NCBI RefSeq assembly: GCF_017948455.1
Contig: NZ_JAFFSU010000003.1
Span: forward strand, 62,001 to 126,000
Length of the DNA: 64,000 bases
From: Streptomyces sp. GESEQ-4
Lineage (GTDB): Bacteria; Actinomycetota; Actinomycetes; Streptomycetales; Streptomycetaceae
Reading direction: 5' to 3'
Shown one piece after another: positions 8,621-17,692 of the stretch. How positions within the stretch are numbered: position 1 is the stretch's first letter; every line of letters begins with the position of its first letter. Under the pieces are notes generated by a model. The model was not told the DNA's origin. It was given only the letters and a program-made list of their open reading frames with translations, and did not search any database. The position numbers and the translations under genes are program-made.

Positions 8621-11545
8621 TCACTTCGCGCGGCGTCCTGCCGCCAGTCGGACGATATCCACGCGCGAACGGATCCCCAGCTTGCGGTAGACCCGGGTCA
8701 GGGTCGCCTCGACCGTCTTGACGCTGATGAACAGACGCCCGGCGATCTCCCGGTTCGTCGCGCCCTCCATGACGAGCGCGGCGACCTGACGCTCCATCGA
8801 CGCGAGGCCCTCCAGCCCGTCGAGCGCGACCGGCGGCTGTACGACGGGCTCCGGCGGGCTCGCGTCCGCCGCCGCGTCCACCTGCCGCAGCCACGGCAGC
8901 GCCCGGCACCGGCGGAACAGCCGAGCCGCCTCGTCGTACGACGACGTGTCTTTTCGGTCCGCCTGCGGGGCGCCGAAGCCTGTATCGAGAGCCCGACCGT
9001 GCTCAGCCCTTCGGGCCTCCGCGCGCTCGGGCTCTCGATACAGGCGCGCCCCTTCGGCTTGGCCGGGCCGCCCGGTGCGCAGCGAGGCCAGTACGAACGC
9101 GGTCCGGGCCTCCTCCAGGCCGTAGCCCAGCTTGGCGAGCCGGTCCTGGACCGACGTCAACTGGGCGACGGCGGCGTCGTGTTCACCGCGTGACGCCCGC
9201 ACCAGCGCCTCCGCGCGGTCCAGTACGGCGAGCACGCTCTCGCGGCCGAGCCGCATCGCCTGTTCGCGGGTGACGTCGATGAGTTCCTGCGCCTCGGCCG
9301 GCTCGCCGATCCGCACCAGCGCCTCGGCGAGGTCGCCGTGCCAGCGGCCGCGCGCCGGGTCGGTGATGCCGAGCCCCTGCTCCAGTTCCCGCACCCGCCG
9401 CAGTGAGCGGACCGCGGCCGGCGCGTCCCCGGCGACCAACTGCGCGTACCCGAGGGCGGCCAGGGCCCGGGAGATGTACACCTGGTCGCCGCCCTCCTCG
9501 GCGTGCTCGACCGCCTCCCTGGCCAGTGCCAGCGCGCGGTCCACCTCGCCGCCCGAGGCCTCCGCGATCGAGGTGAGGACGGCGGAGGCCACCTCGCCGA
9601 TCCCGCTGTCCCGGGCCAGCCGCAGACCCTCCCGGGCCAGGTCCAGCGCACGGCCGCAGTGCCCGGACCGCAGTTCGGTCTCGGCCACGCCGCGCAGGAA
9701 GTGCACCTCGCTCTCGACGGAGCCGCGCCGCCGCACCTCGCGCAGCAGCGCGGTGACCGTCGCCCGGGCCTCGGCCAGCTGATCGCTCATGATCAGCCAG
9801 CGGAACCGGGAGTAGCCGGCCCCGTTGTGATGGCATGCCACCCGCGGGTCCTGAGGTTCCGTCAGCGCGCGCCGGATGGTCGCGGGGGCGTTCGTGTGGC
9901 CCATGAGGGTCTCGATCTGGGCCTGGAAGGAGAGCGCCATCAGCTCCGTGTACCGGTCGCCGGCCCGCTCGGCCAGCTCCGCCGAGTACGCCGCCGCCCG
10001 GCGGGCCTCGTCGAAGTCGCCCTCCACCAGCAGGCCCCGCCAGGCGAGCTGGTAGTGGATCAGGGCGAGCAGCTTCGGGTCGTCGCCCGCGTCGGCGAGG
10101 GCCTGCGGGAAGACCGAGTCGACCTCGGTCATGGCGTGGCCCGCCGTGTCGATCACGATGATCCAGGCCCGTACCCGGTCCTCGGGCACGGTCGTCCGGC
10201 TGAGCACCTCCCGGGCGATGTCCCGGGCGAGGTCCAGATCCCCGGCGGTGATCGCGTCCTCGGCGGCCTGCAGGCGCAGCACCTCAGAGGTCGGCTCGCC
10301 GTCCGCCGGGGTGTGCCGGGCCGCGAGCAGTCCGAGGGAGGCGGCCACGGACGGTGCGCCCCGGTCCCGGGCCAGGGTCGCGGCCTCCGCGAGCCGGGCC
10401 GCCACCTCCGGGTCGGTGCCGGTCGTCGCCAGGGCCAGATGCCGGGCCCGCTCGATCGGGTCGGAGGCCGCGGTGGACAGCGCGACATGCGCGGCCCGCC
10501 GCTCCTGCGCGGCGGCCTCCGCATACAGCGCGGCCGAGATCAGCGGATGCGCGAACCGTACGGCCGGACCCTCGGACTCGGTCGCCAGCAGGCCCAGCGT
10601 CGCCGCCTGGGCGGTCTCGGCCTCGGCGTTCTCACGGCCGGCCGCGTGCAGCAGGGCCAGCGTGGGGCGGGCGCCCGCGCTGGCCACGAGCAGGGTGTGG
10701 CGGACCTCGTCGGAGAGGTTCTCCAGGCGGCTGAGGACGAGGGCCCGCAGCGAGGTCGGCACCGGCAGCGGCTCGCCGGGCCGGGGGCGGGCGGGGCTCT
10801 CGGCGAGCGCGCGGCCCAGTTCGAGGGCGAACAGCGGGTTGCCGCCGCTGGTGCGGTGGATCTCGCGGACCGTGGACCGGGACAGGCCGGTGTAGCCGCG
10901 GTGGTCGAGGAGGTCGGAGACCTGGGTGCGGGAGAGCGGGTTGAGGCGGACCGCGAGGGTGTCCGGTGGGGACGCGCGTAGATGACGGTCGTACTCCTGG
11001 CCCTCCGTCCGTACCGCGCACAGCATCCGCACCGGGGTGTCGCCGAGGCGGCGGGCGGCGAAGCCGAGGAGTTCGGCGCTGGCCGGGTCCAGCCACTGCA
11101 GGTCGTCGGCGACGATCAGGACGGGGCCCGCGGCGGCGAGAGCGCGCAGCGCGGACAGCACCGCCAGACGCAGCGCGAGTCCGTCGCGCTGGAGGGTGGA
11201 CTCGCCGCGGCCGGTGAGCGCCGACTCCAGGGCGGTGCGCTGGGCGGCGGGCAGCTGCTCGGACACCTCGTCCAGGGCCAGTCCGAGCAGGTCGGCCAGG
11301 GCGAGGAAGGGGAGATGGGATTCGGACTCGGTGGCCGAGCAGCGCAACACGGTCCGTGCCGCTTCGGCATATTGCGCGGCCAGTGCCCGCAGGAGGGTCG
11401 ACTTTCCTATTCCGGCGGGACCGTGGAGCAGCACGCTGCCGCCCCGGCCGAGCTGCTCACGTGCCTGAGCGACCTGCTCCTCCCGGCCGATGACCAGGTC
11501 GGGGCGGCATCTGGCAGGCTCCTTGAAGTCCCGTCGCACGGTCAC
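8621..11545 (-). CDS. LAL-type LuxR family transcriptional regulator with AAA ATPase
   Basis: 974-aa large ATP-binding LuxR-family (LAL) regulator. It begins with IGREEQVAQ and a Walker A GPAGIGKST (42-50). The Walker B-like segment LIVADDLQWLDPAS lies near 145. A long TPR-like helical region runs through the middle, and a C-terminal LuxR HTH closes the protein (TNREIAGRLFISVKTVEATL, YRKLGIRSRVDIVRLA). LALs such as MalT bind ATP and an inducer to activate transcription. The GTG start at 11545 has GGAGGGG upstream. Between about residues 828 and 860, just before the linker to the HTH, a charged Arg/Glu/Ala-rich insert is encoded by a long palindrome (see the separate entry), which is odd for this family. 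The target is unknown. The divergent acyl-CoA synthetase operon is one candidate. Confidence 0.9.
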   Translation of the reverse strand: MTVRRDFKEPARCRPDLVIGREEQVAQAREQLGRGGSVLLHGPAGIGKSTLLRALAAQYAEAARTVLRCSATESESHLPFLALADLLGLALDEVSEQLPAAQRTALESALTGRGESTLQRDGLALRLAVLSALRALAAAGPVLIVADDLQWLDPASAELLGFAARRLGDTPVRMLCAVRTEGQEYDRHLRASPPDTLAVRLNPLSRTQVSDLLDHRGYTGLSRSTVREIHRTSGGNPLFALELGRALAESPARPRPGEPLPVPTSLRALVLSRLENLSDEVRHTLLVASAGARPTLALLHAAGRENAEAETAQAATLGLLATESEGPAVRFAHPLISAALYAEAAAQERRAAHVALSTAASDPIERARHLALATTGTDPEVAARLAEAATLARDRGAPSVAASLGLLAARHTPADGEPTSEVLRLQAAEDAITAGDLDLARDIAREVLSRTTVPEDRVRAWIIVIDTAGHAMTEVDSVFPQALADAGDDPKLLALIHYQLAWRGLLVEGDFDEARRAAAYSAELAERAGDRYTELMALSFQAQIETLMGHTNAPATIRRALTEPQDPRVACHHNGAGYSRFRWLIMSDQLAEARATVTALLREVRRRGSVESEVHFLRGVAETELRSGHCGRALDLAREGLRLARDSGIGEVASAVLTSIAEASGGEVDRALALAREAVEHAEEGGDQVYISRALAALGYAQLVAGDAPAAVRSLRRVRELEQGLGITDPARGRWHGDLAEALVRIGEPAEAQELIDVTREQAMRLGRESVLAVLDRAEALVRASRGEHDAAVAQLTSVQDRLAKLGYGLEEARTAFVLASLRTGRPGQAEGARLYREPERAEARRAEHGRALDTGFGAPQADRKDTSSYDEAARLFRRCRALPWLRQVDAAADASPPEPVVQPPVALDGLEGLASMERQVAALVMEGATNREIAGRLFISVKTVEATLTRVYRKLGIRSRVDIVRLAAGRRAK
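8978..9045. repeat. Palindromic element inserted in frame in the LAL gene
   Basis: Perfect 19-bp inverted arms at 8978-8996 (GCCTGTATCGAGAGCCCGA) and 9027-9045 flank a 30-base centre. The centre contains a second small hairpin, GCCC-TTC-GGGC, at 9006-9016. The element is read through in frame and encodes a charged insert absent from the expected LAL domain plan. Size and symmetry suggest a small palindromic mobile repeat. Confidence 0.7.
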
Positions 11546-11802
11546 CGCTCCCCTCCGTGTGTCGTGTCCGGGCCAATATTAGGCAACGGGTCTTTGAAAT
11601 TCGGACGTGCGACGAGGTGAGGGAAATAACAAGGGTGAGCAGCGGGGGTGGAGCATAGGGAAATTCAAAGCACGAGTGAATGAATAGTGGTCGTCGCGGC
11701 GGGCTCGGTCCAGGCGCGTGACAGCGGCGTACCGGCGGGGGTAGGGAGACCTGGAGCAGGTCGGGGAGCCGCCCGGCCAGGTGCCGGTCATGAGGAGGAC
11801 GG

Positions 11803-13473
11803 ATGACGACGCCGACGGAGGAGTTCCGCAGGGCGCGGGACTTCCTGCTGGAGCACCGCGAAGACTACGCCGCCGCGTACGAGGGGTTCACCTGGCCCCG
11901 GCCGGATCACTTCAACTGGGCGCTCGACTGGTTCGACGTCATCGCGCACGGCAACGGCCGGACCGCGCTGCATATCGTCGAGGAGGACGGCGGCGAGGTC
12001 CGGATGTCCTTCGGTGAGATGTCCGTGCGCTCCGACCAGTTCGCCAACTGGCTGCGCGGGCGGGGCGTCCGTGCCGGGGACCGGATCCTCGTCATGCTCG
12101 GCAACCAGGCGGAGCTGTGGATCACCGCCCTGGCCGCGATGAAGCTGCGGGCCGTCGTCACCCCGGCCACCCCGCTCCTCGGCCCCGCCGACCTGCGGGA
12201 CCGGGTCGAGCGCGGCCGGGTCCGGCAGGTGATCGTGCGCCCCGAGGACACCGCCAAGTTCGCCGAGGTGCCCGGCGACTACACCCGCATCACGGCCGGC
12301 GACGCGCCCGCGGGCTGGCTGTCGTACGAGGAGGCCTACGAAGCCCCCGCCGACTTCACACCCGACGGCCCGACCCGCGCCGACGACCCGCTGATGCTCT
12401 ACTTCACCTCCGGTACGACGGCCCGCCCCAAGCTCGTCGAGCACACCCACGCCTCGTACCCGATCGGGCACCTCGCCACCATGTACTGGATCGGCCTCAA
12501 ACCCGGCGACGTGCACCTCAACATCTCCTCCCCGGGCTGGGCCAAGCACGCCTGGTCCAATCTGTTCGCGCCGTGGAACGCGGAGGCGACCGTCTTCCTG
12601 CACAACTACACCCGCTTCGACGCGGCCCGGCTGATGGCGGAGATGGACCGGGCGGGCGTGACCACGTTCTGCGCCCCGCCGACCGTGTGGCGCATGCTCA
12701 TCCAGGCCGACCTGACCCAGCTGCGCACCCCGCCGCGCGAGGCCGTGGCGGCGGGGGAGCCCCTGAACCCCGAGGTCATCGAGCAGGTCCGCCGGGCCTG
12801 GGGCGTGACCATTCGCGACGGCTTCGGCCAGACCGAGACAGCCGTCCAGGTCTCCAACAGCCCCGGCCAGCCCCTGAAGACCGGCTCCATGGGCCGCCCC
12901 AGCCCCGGCTTCCGCGTCGACCTCCTCGACCCGGCCTCCGGCGCACCCGGCGCCACGGAGGGCGAGATCGCCCTCGACCTCTCGGCCCGCCCGGTCGGCC
13001 TGATGACCGGCTACCACGGCGACCCGGAGCGTACGGCGGAGGCGATGGCCGACGGCTACTACCGCACCGGAGACATCGGCTCCCGGGACGCCGACGGGTA
13101 CATCACCTACGTCGGCCGGGCGGACGACGTGTTCAAGGCCAGCGACTACAAGATCTCCCCGTTCGAGCTGGAGAGCGCCCTGCTGGAGCACGAGGCGGTC
13201 GCCGAGGCCGCCGTCGTGCCCGCACCGGACGAGCTGCGACTCGCGGTGCCGAAGGCGTACGTCGTCCTGGCGGCGGACTGGGAGCCGGGTCCTGACACGG
13301 CGAAGGTGCTGTTCGAGCACTCCCGGGAGACGCTCGCCCCCTACAAGCGCATCCGCCGCCTGGAGTTCGCCCCGCTGCCCAAGACCGTCTCCGGCAAGAT
13401 CCGCCGCATCGAACTGCGCGAGGCCACCGCCGCCGGTTCGGACGCCGAGTACCGCGAGGAGGACTTCCGGTGA
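11803..13473 (+). CDS. AMP-binding acyl-CoA synthetase (medium-chain type)
   Basis: 556-aa member of the adenylate-forming enzymes. The P-loop-like motif YFTSGTTARPK (A3) binds ATP. FGQTETA (A5), YYRTGDIG (A7) and KASDYKISPFELE (A8) follow, and the catalytic Lys is in LPKTVSGKIRR at the C-terminus. The N-terminal RPDHFNWALDWFDVIA is typical of medium-chain acyl-CoA synthetases, which make an acyl-AMP and then an acyl-CoA from a short, medium or aromatic acid. The start has GAGGAGG upstream. The stop overlaps the start of the next synthetase by four bases (GTGA), so the two are translationally coupled. The divergent LAL gene is 257 bases away, and a regulatory link is possible but unproven. 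Confidence 0.9.
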   Translation: MTTPTEEFRRARDFLLEHREDYAAAYEGFTWPRPDHFNWALDWFDVIAHGNGRTALHIVEEDGGEVRMSFGEMSVRSDQFANWLRGRGVRAGDRILVMLGNQAELWITALAAMKLRAVVTPATPLLGPADLRDRVERGRVRQVIVRPEDTAKFAEVPGDYTRITAGDAPAGWLSYEEAYEAPADFTPDGPTRADDPLMLYFTSGTTARPKLVEHTHASYPIGHLATMYWIGLKPGDVHLNISSPGWAKHAWSNLFAPWNAEATVFLHNYTRFDAARLMAEMDRAGVTTFCAPPTVWRMLIQADLTQLRTPPREAVAAGEPLNPEVIEQVRRAWGVTIRDGFGQTETAVQVSNSPGQPLKTGSMGRPSPGFRVDLLDPASGAPGATEGEIALDLSARPVGLMTGYHGDPERTAEAMADGYYRTGDIGSRDADGYITYVGRADDVFKASDYKISPFELESALLEHEAVAEAAVVPAPDELRLAVPKAYVVLAADWEPGPDTAKVLFEHSRETLAPYKRIRRLEFAPLPKTVSGKIRRIELREATAAGSDAEYREEDFR

Positions 13474-15068
13474 GTTCATCGAGTTCGTTGAGTTCGTACA
13501 CCCACGGGACCGGCGACACCCCGCTGCTCGGCGACACGATCGGCGCCAGCCTGGCCCGCGCGGTCGCCACATGGCCGGACCGGGAGGTGCTCGTCGACGT
13601 GCCGTCCGGGCGGCGCTGGACGTACGCCCAATTCGCCGCTGACGTCGACGAGTTGGCGTACGCGCTGCTCGCGAGCGGGGTCGCCAAGGGTGACCGGGTC
13701 GGGATCTGGGCGATCAACTGTCCCGAATGGGTCCTCGTCCAGTACGCCACCGCCCGCATCGGCGCGATCATGGTGAACATCAACCCGGCCTACCGCACCC
13801 ACGAGGTCGAGTACGTCCTCAAGCAGGCCGGCATCTCCCTGCTCTTCGCCTCCCTCCGTCACAAGACGAGCGACTACCGGGCGATGGTCGAGCAAGTGCG
13901 GGGCACGTGCCCGCAGTTGAGGGAGACCGTGTTCATCGGGGACCCGAGCTGGGACGCGCTGATCGCGCGGGGAACGCCTGCCGCGTTCGAGGAGCTGTCC
14001 TGCGACGACCCCATCAACATCCAGTACACCTCGGGCACGACGGGCTTCCCGAAGGGGGCCACGCTGTCCCACCACAACATCCTCAACAACGGCTATTTCG
14101 TCGGTGAGTCGATCGCGTACACCGAGCAGGACCGGATCTGCGTCCCCGTGCCGTTTTATCACTGTTTCGGCATGGTCATGGGGAATCTGGCGGCCACCAC
14201 GCACGGCGCGTGCATCGTCGTCCCCGCCCCGTCCTTCGACCCGAAGGCCACCCTGGAGGCGGTGCAGCAGGAGCGGTGCACCTCGCTGTACGGCGTACCG
14301 ACCATGTTCATCGCGGAGTTGAACCACCCGGACTTCGCCACGTACGACCTCTCGTCGCTGCGCACCGGGATCATGGCGGGCTCGCCCTGCCCGGTGGAGG
14401 TGATGAAGCGGGTGGTCGCGGAGATGCACATGGCGGAGGTCTCCATCTGCTACGGCATGACCGAGACCTCCCCGGTCTCCCTCCAGACCCGGATCGACGA
14501 CGACCTGGAGCACCGCACCGGCACGGTGGGCCGCGTCCTCCCGCACATCGAGGTGAAGATCGTCGACCCCGCGAACGGCACGACCCAACCGCGTGGCGTC
14601 CCGGGCGAGTTGTGCACCCGCGGCTACAGCGTGATGCTCGGCTACTGGAACGAACCCGAGAAGACCGCCGAGTCCATCGACGCCGCCCGCTGGATGCACA
14701 CCGGCGACCTCGCCGTGATGCGCGAGGACGGCTACGTCGAGATCGTCGGCCGCATCAAGGACATGATCATCCGGGGCGGCGAGAACATCTACCCGCGCGA
14801 GATCGAGGAGTTCCTCTACGCCCATCCCAAGATCGCGGACGTCCAGGTGGTCGGCGTACCGCACGAGCGCTACGGCGAGGAGGTCCTCGCCTGCGTCATC
14901 CCACGCGACCCGGCCGACCCACCGACGCTGGAGGACGTCCGGGCCTTCTGCGAGGGGCGGTTGGCCCACTACAAGATCCCGGCCGGGGTGCGGGTCCTCG
15001 ACTCCTTCCCGATGACGGTGTCCGGAAAGGTACGCAAGATCGAGCTGCGGGAGCGGTACGCCGACTGA
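13470..15068 (+). CDS. AMP-binding acyl-CoA synthetase (FadD-like)
   Basis: 532-aa acyl-CoA synthetase. It carries [18 protein letters not shown] (ATP motif), [19 protein letters not shown] and the C-terminal [11 protein letters not shown] with the catalytic Lys. [15 protein letters not shown] is the usual A8 segment. It resembles the fatty-acyl-CoA synthetases (FadD3/FadD35 types) of actinobacteria, which activate fatty acids or sterol-derived acids for beta-oxidation. It begins with GTG overlapping the stop of the preceding synthetase. The pair could serve substrates of different chain length, but no oxidation genes are adjacent. A hairpin follows at 15106. Confidence 0.9.
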   Translation: MSSSSSLSSYTHGTGDTPLLGDTIGASLARAVATWPDREVLVDVPSGRRWTYAQFAADVDELAYALLASGVAKGDRVGIWAINCPEWVLVQYATARIGAIMVNINPAYRTHEVEYVLKQAGISLLFASLRHKTSDYRAMVEQVRGTCPQLRETVFIGDPSWDALIARGTPAAFEELSCDDPINIQYTSGTTGFPKGATLSHHNILNNGYFVGESIAYTEQDRICVPVPFYHCFGMVMGNLAATTHGACIVVPAPSFDPKATLEAVQQERCTSLYGVPTMFIAELNHPDFATYDLSSLRTGIMAGSPCPVEVMKRVVAEMHMAEVSICYGMTETSPVSLQTRIDDDLEHRTGTVGRVLPHIEVKIVDPANGTTQPRGVPGELCTRGYSVMLGYWNEPEKTAESIDAARWMHTGDLAVMREDGYVEIVGRIKDMIIRGGENIYPREIEEFLYAHPKIADVQVVGVPHERYGEEVLACVIPRDPADPPTLEDVRAFCEGRLAHYKIPAGVRVLDSFPMTVSGKVRKIELRERYAD

Positions 15069-15105
15069 TCCCGGCCGGGGTGTATCACAGCGGGGCGTGG
15101 CCCTC

Positions 15106-15137
15106 AGAGCCTGTCCGGCCGGGGTGGGGCAGGCTCT
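15106..15137 (+). terminator. Hairpin after the acyl-CoA synthetase pair
   Basis: AGAGCCTG at 15106-15113 pairs with CAGGCTCT at 15130-15137, an 8-bp stem with a 16-base loop. It lies 38 bases after the synthetase stop and 26 before the LacI-family gene. It probably separates the synthetase transcript from the cellulase locus. Confidence 0.5.
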
Positions 15138-15162
15138 AAGATCAGGTGCCCTGGGGGTGGTT

Positions 15163-16194
15163 ATGGGCAGGCAGCGCCCTGGGTCGCCGACGCTGGAGGA
15201 GGTCGCGGCCCTCGCCGGTGTCGGGCGCGGCACCGTCTCGCGGGTCATCAACAACGCGGCGGGCGTGAAGGAGTCGACGCGCCGTACCGTCGAGCGGGCC
15301 ATCGCCGAGCTGGGCTATGTGCCCAATCTGGCGGCCCGTTCGCTGGCCGGGCGGCGCGCGGACGCCGTGGCGCTGGCGATGACGGAGCGGGACTGGCGGC
15401 TGTTCGGGGAGCCGTTCTTCTCGGAGATCGTCCAGTCGGTCGGCGACGCCCTCGCCGACACCTCGGTGCAGTTGCTGCTCACCCTGGTCCGCACGGACGC
15501 CGAGCGGCGGCGCTTCGTCGAGTACGCGCGCGGCGGGCGGGTGGACGGCGTCCTGCTGATGTCCGTGCGCGCCGAGGACCGGCTGCCCGACATGCTCGCC
15601 GAGGCCGGACTGCCCACCGTGCTGCTCGGGCGCCGCTCGGGCGACGAGCACATCACCTACGTGGACGCGGACAACGTCGGCGGCGCCCGCGGCGCGGTCG
15701 TGCACCTGCTGCGCGGTGGCCGCAGGAGGATCGCCGCCGTCACCGGGCCGCTCGACATGTACGTCACCCAGTGCCGGCTGCGCGGCTACCGGGAAGCGCT
15801 GGCCGCCGCGGGCCTCGATCCCCTGCCCTCGCTGGTCGTCGAGGGTGACTTCACCGAGGCCAGTGGGCGCCGGGCGACGGCCGAACTCCTCGAGAAGCAC
15901 CCGGACATGGACGCCGTCTTCGCCGCCTCGGACACCATGGCCGCCGGGGCGCTGGGCGTGCTGCGTGCCGCCGGCCGCCGGGTGCCCGAGGACGTCGCGG
16001 TGATCGGGTTCGACGACTTCCCGCTCGGCCAGCACACCGAACCCCCGCTGACAACGGTCCGCCAGCCGCTGGAGGAGATCGGCGAGACCATGGTGCGGCT
16101 GCTGATGGAGGAGCTGCAGGAGACGGGGCAGCCCGAGGTGGCCTGGCGCCATGTCATCCTGCGCACCCGGCTGGTGGTCCGCGACTCGGCCTGA
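15163..16194 (+). CDS. LacI family transcriptional regulator (CebR/CelR-like)
   Basis: 343-aa LacI/GalR regulator. The N-terminal HTH (TLEEVAALAGVGRGTVSRVINN, split across residues 9-30) and hinge region are followed by a periplasmic-binding-protein-like sensor domain (VDGVLLMSV, VAVIGFDDFPLGQHTEPPLTTV). The three TGGGAGCGCTCCCA-type sites just downstream match the operator of CebR in Streptomyces and CelR in Thermobifida, which are released by cello-oligosaccharides. I infer that this protein is the local cellulose-utilisation repressor. In CebR loci the regulator usually sits beside a cellobiose ABC transporter, but here it sits beside the secreted cellulases. The ATG at 15163 was chosen because the longer frame precedes the HTH with unrelated sequence. 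Confidence 0.87.
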   Translation: MGRQRPGSPTLEEVAALAGVGRGTVSRVINNAAGVKESTRRTVERAIAELGYVPNLAARSLAGRRADAVALAMTERDWRLFGEPFFSEIVQSVGDALADTSVQLLLTLVRTDAERRRFVEYARGGRVDGVLLMSVRAEDRLPDMLAEAGLPTVLLGRRSGDEHITYVDADNVGGARGAVVHLLRGGRRRIAAVTGPLDMYVTQCRLRGYREALAAAGLDPLPSLVVEGDFTEASGRRATAELLEKHPDMDAVFAASDTMAAGALGVLRAAGRRVPEDVAVIGFDDFPLGQHTEPPLTTVRQPLEEIGETMVRLLMEELQETGQPEVAWRHVILRTRLVVRDSA

Positions 16195-16221
16195 GACCGA
16201 CCCTGAACGCTTCGAATGTTT

Positions 16222-16235
16222 CGGGAGCGCTCCCA
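16222..16235. promoter_or_regulatory. CebR-type operator, copy 1 (13/14)
   Basis: CGGGAGCGCTCCCA differs from the CebR/CelR palindrome TGGGAGCGCTCCCA at the first base. It lies 28 bases after the regulator stop and 234 bases before the GH12 gene. Confidence 0.8.
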
Positions 16236-16370
16236 ACTCTCGTGACCTCGCGCAGGCGTTGTTCCTTGGCCTCGCTTGACCTGCGACTTCGAAATCCTTT
16301 CGACACATTCGCGCGCGCAGGGTTGTCAGGAACATGGACGGACTCCTAAAGTCCGGACCCACCGGTGAGG

Positions 16371-16384
16371 TGGGAGCGCTCCCA
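16371..16384. promoter_or_regulatory. CebR-type operator, copy 2 (perfect)
   Basis: TGGGAGCGCTCCCA is a perfect 14-bp palindrome identical to the CebR/CelR consensus. It is 72 bases before the GH12 start, where a repressor would block the promoter or early elongation. Confidence 0.92.
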
Positions 16385-16396
16385 TCCGTGGGGAGG

Positions 16397-16410
16397 TGGG
16401 AGCGCTCCCG
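16397..16410. promoter_or_regulatory. CebR-type operator, copy 3 (13/14)
   Basis: TGGGAGCGCTCCCG has one mismatch in the last base. It starts 26 bases after copy 2, which would allow cooperative or looped repressor binding. Confidence 0.88.
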
Positions 16411-16455
16411 AACCGGCCCGACGAACCCGGCGCCACCTCCGAGAGAGGCACCCGC

Positions 16456-17586
16456 ATGCGACTGTTACCGCACCGTCCCCGCCCCGCGCGCGGCCTGCTC
16501 GCCGCGCTGCTCTCCGCTCTCGCCGCCGTCGCGGCACTCCTCGTCGCGACACCGCCGGCCCAGGCCGACACCACGATCTGCGAACAGTACGGCTCTGCCG
16601 TCATCCAGGACCGCTACGTCGTCCAGAACAACCGCTGGGGCACCAGCGCCACCCAGTGCGTCACCGCCACCGACACCGGCTTCAGAGTCACCCAGGCCGA
16701 CGGCTCGGTACCCACCAACGGCGCCCCGAAGTCGTACCCGTCGGTCTTCAACGGCTGCCACTACACGAACTGTTCGCCGGGCACCAAGCTCCCGGCGCAG
16801 GTCAGCGCCATCTCCAGCGCGCCCAGCAGCATCTCCTACGGCTATGTCTCGGGCGCCGTGTACAACGCCTCGTACGACATCTGGCTGGACCCGACGCCGC
16901 GCACCGACGGCGTCAACCAGACCGAGATCATGATCTGGTTCAACCGGGTGGGCCCGGTCCAGCCGATCGGCTCACCGGTGGGCAACGCCACCGTCGGCGG
17001 CCGCAGTTGGGAGGTGTGGACCGGCAGCAACGGCTCCAACGACGTGATCTCCTTCGTCGCTCCCTCGGCGATCAGCAGCTGGAACTTCGACGTCATGGAC
17101 TTCGTCGACCAGGCCGTCGCGCGAGGCCTGGCGCAGAACAACTGGTACCTGACGAGCATCCAGGCTGGGTTCGAGCCGTGGCAGAACGGCGCCGGGCTCG
17201 CGGTGAACTCCTTCTCCTCCACCGTCAACACCGGCGGCGGCGACCCGGGCGGCCCCGGTGACCCGGCGACGGCGTGCCAGGTGACGTACGCGACCAACGT
17301 CTGGCAGGGCGGCTTCACCGCCGACGTCACGGTCAAGAACACCGGCTCCCGCGCCGTCGACAACTGGAAGCTCGGCCTCACCCTGCCCTCCGGGCAGCGC
17401 GTCACCAACTCCTGGAACACCACCCTGTCCGGCTCGACGGGCGCGGTCACGGCGAGCCCCGTGGCGCACAACGCGCAGATCGCCTCCGGCGGCAGCCAGA
17501 GCTTCGGATTCCAGGGCACCTACAGCGGCACGTTCGCGCAGCCGACCGGGTTCAGCCTGAACGGAACCGCCTGCACCAGCGCGTGA
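16456..17586 (+). CDS. GH12 endoglucanase with CBM2
   Basis: 376-aa secreted endo-1,4-beta-glucanase. Signal peptide residues 1-36 end at AQA. The GH12 catalytic domain runs to about residue 255. It has the nucleophile region NQTEIMIWFN and the acid/base region AGFEPWQNG. A Gly/Asp/Pro linker (GGGDPGGPGDP) leads to a family 2 cellulose-binding module starting ACQVTYATNVWQGGF, with the conserved N- and C-terminal Cys and surface Trp. It cuts internal bonds in amorphous cellulose. The ATG at 16456 has GAGAGAGG upstream; a longer frame to 16396 lies inside operator copy 3 and is not used. It is the first of four cellulase genes and is probably repressed by the upstream LacI-family protein. Confidence 0.93.
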   Translation: MRLLPHRPRPARGLLAALLSALAAVAALLVATPPAQADTTICEQYGSAVIQDRYVVQNNRWGTSATQCVTATDTGFRVTQADGSVPTNGAPKSYPSVFNGCHYTNCSPGTKLPAQVSAISSAPSSISYGYVSGAVYNASYDIWLDPTPRTDGVNQTEIMIWFNRVGPVQPIGSPVGNATVGGRSWEVWTGSNGSNDVISFVAPSAISSWNFDVMDFVDQAVARGLAQNNWYLTSIQAGFEPWQNGAGLAVNSFSSTVNTGGGDPGGPGDPATACQVTYATNVWQGGFTADVTVKNTGSRAVDNWKLGLTLPSGQRVTNSWNTTLSGSTGAVTASPVAHNAQIASGGSQSFGFQGTYSGTFAQPTGFSLNGTACTSA

Positions 17587-17589
17587 CCC

Positions 17590-17653
17590 GGCCGGTGCCC
17601 CGCACCGGCCCCCCGTGGGCCCGCCCCGCTTCCCGCACCGACGGGGCGGGCCC
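17590..17653 (+). terminator. Two hairpins between GH12 and GH3 genes
   Basis: Hairpin one has 8-bp arms at 17590-17597 and 17603-17610. Hairpin two has 12-bp perfect arms at 17617-17628 and 17642-17653. Placed directly after the GH12 stop within a same-strand cluster, they may end part of the transcripts or stabilise the upstream mRNA. This would set a higher level for GH12 than for the downstream genes. Confidence 0.65.
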
Positions 17654-17692
17654 CTTCCTCGCCCCTCCGGCCCGCACCCGGAAAGGCCCGTG

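Noticed and set aside
11788..13572. 594-aa antisense open frame across the acyl-CoA synthetase
   Set aside because: No recognisable domain, and the plus-strand frame has the full set of AMP-binding motifs.
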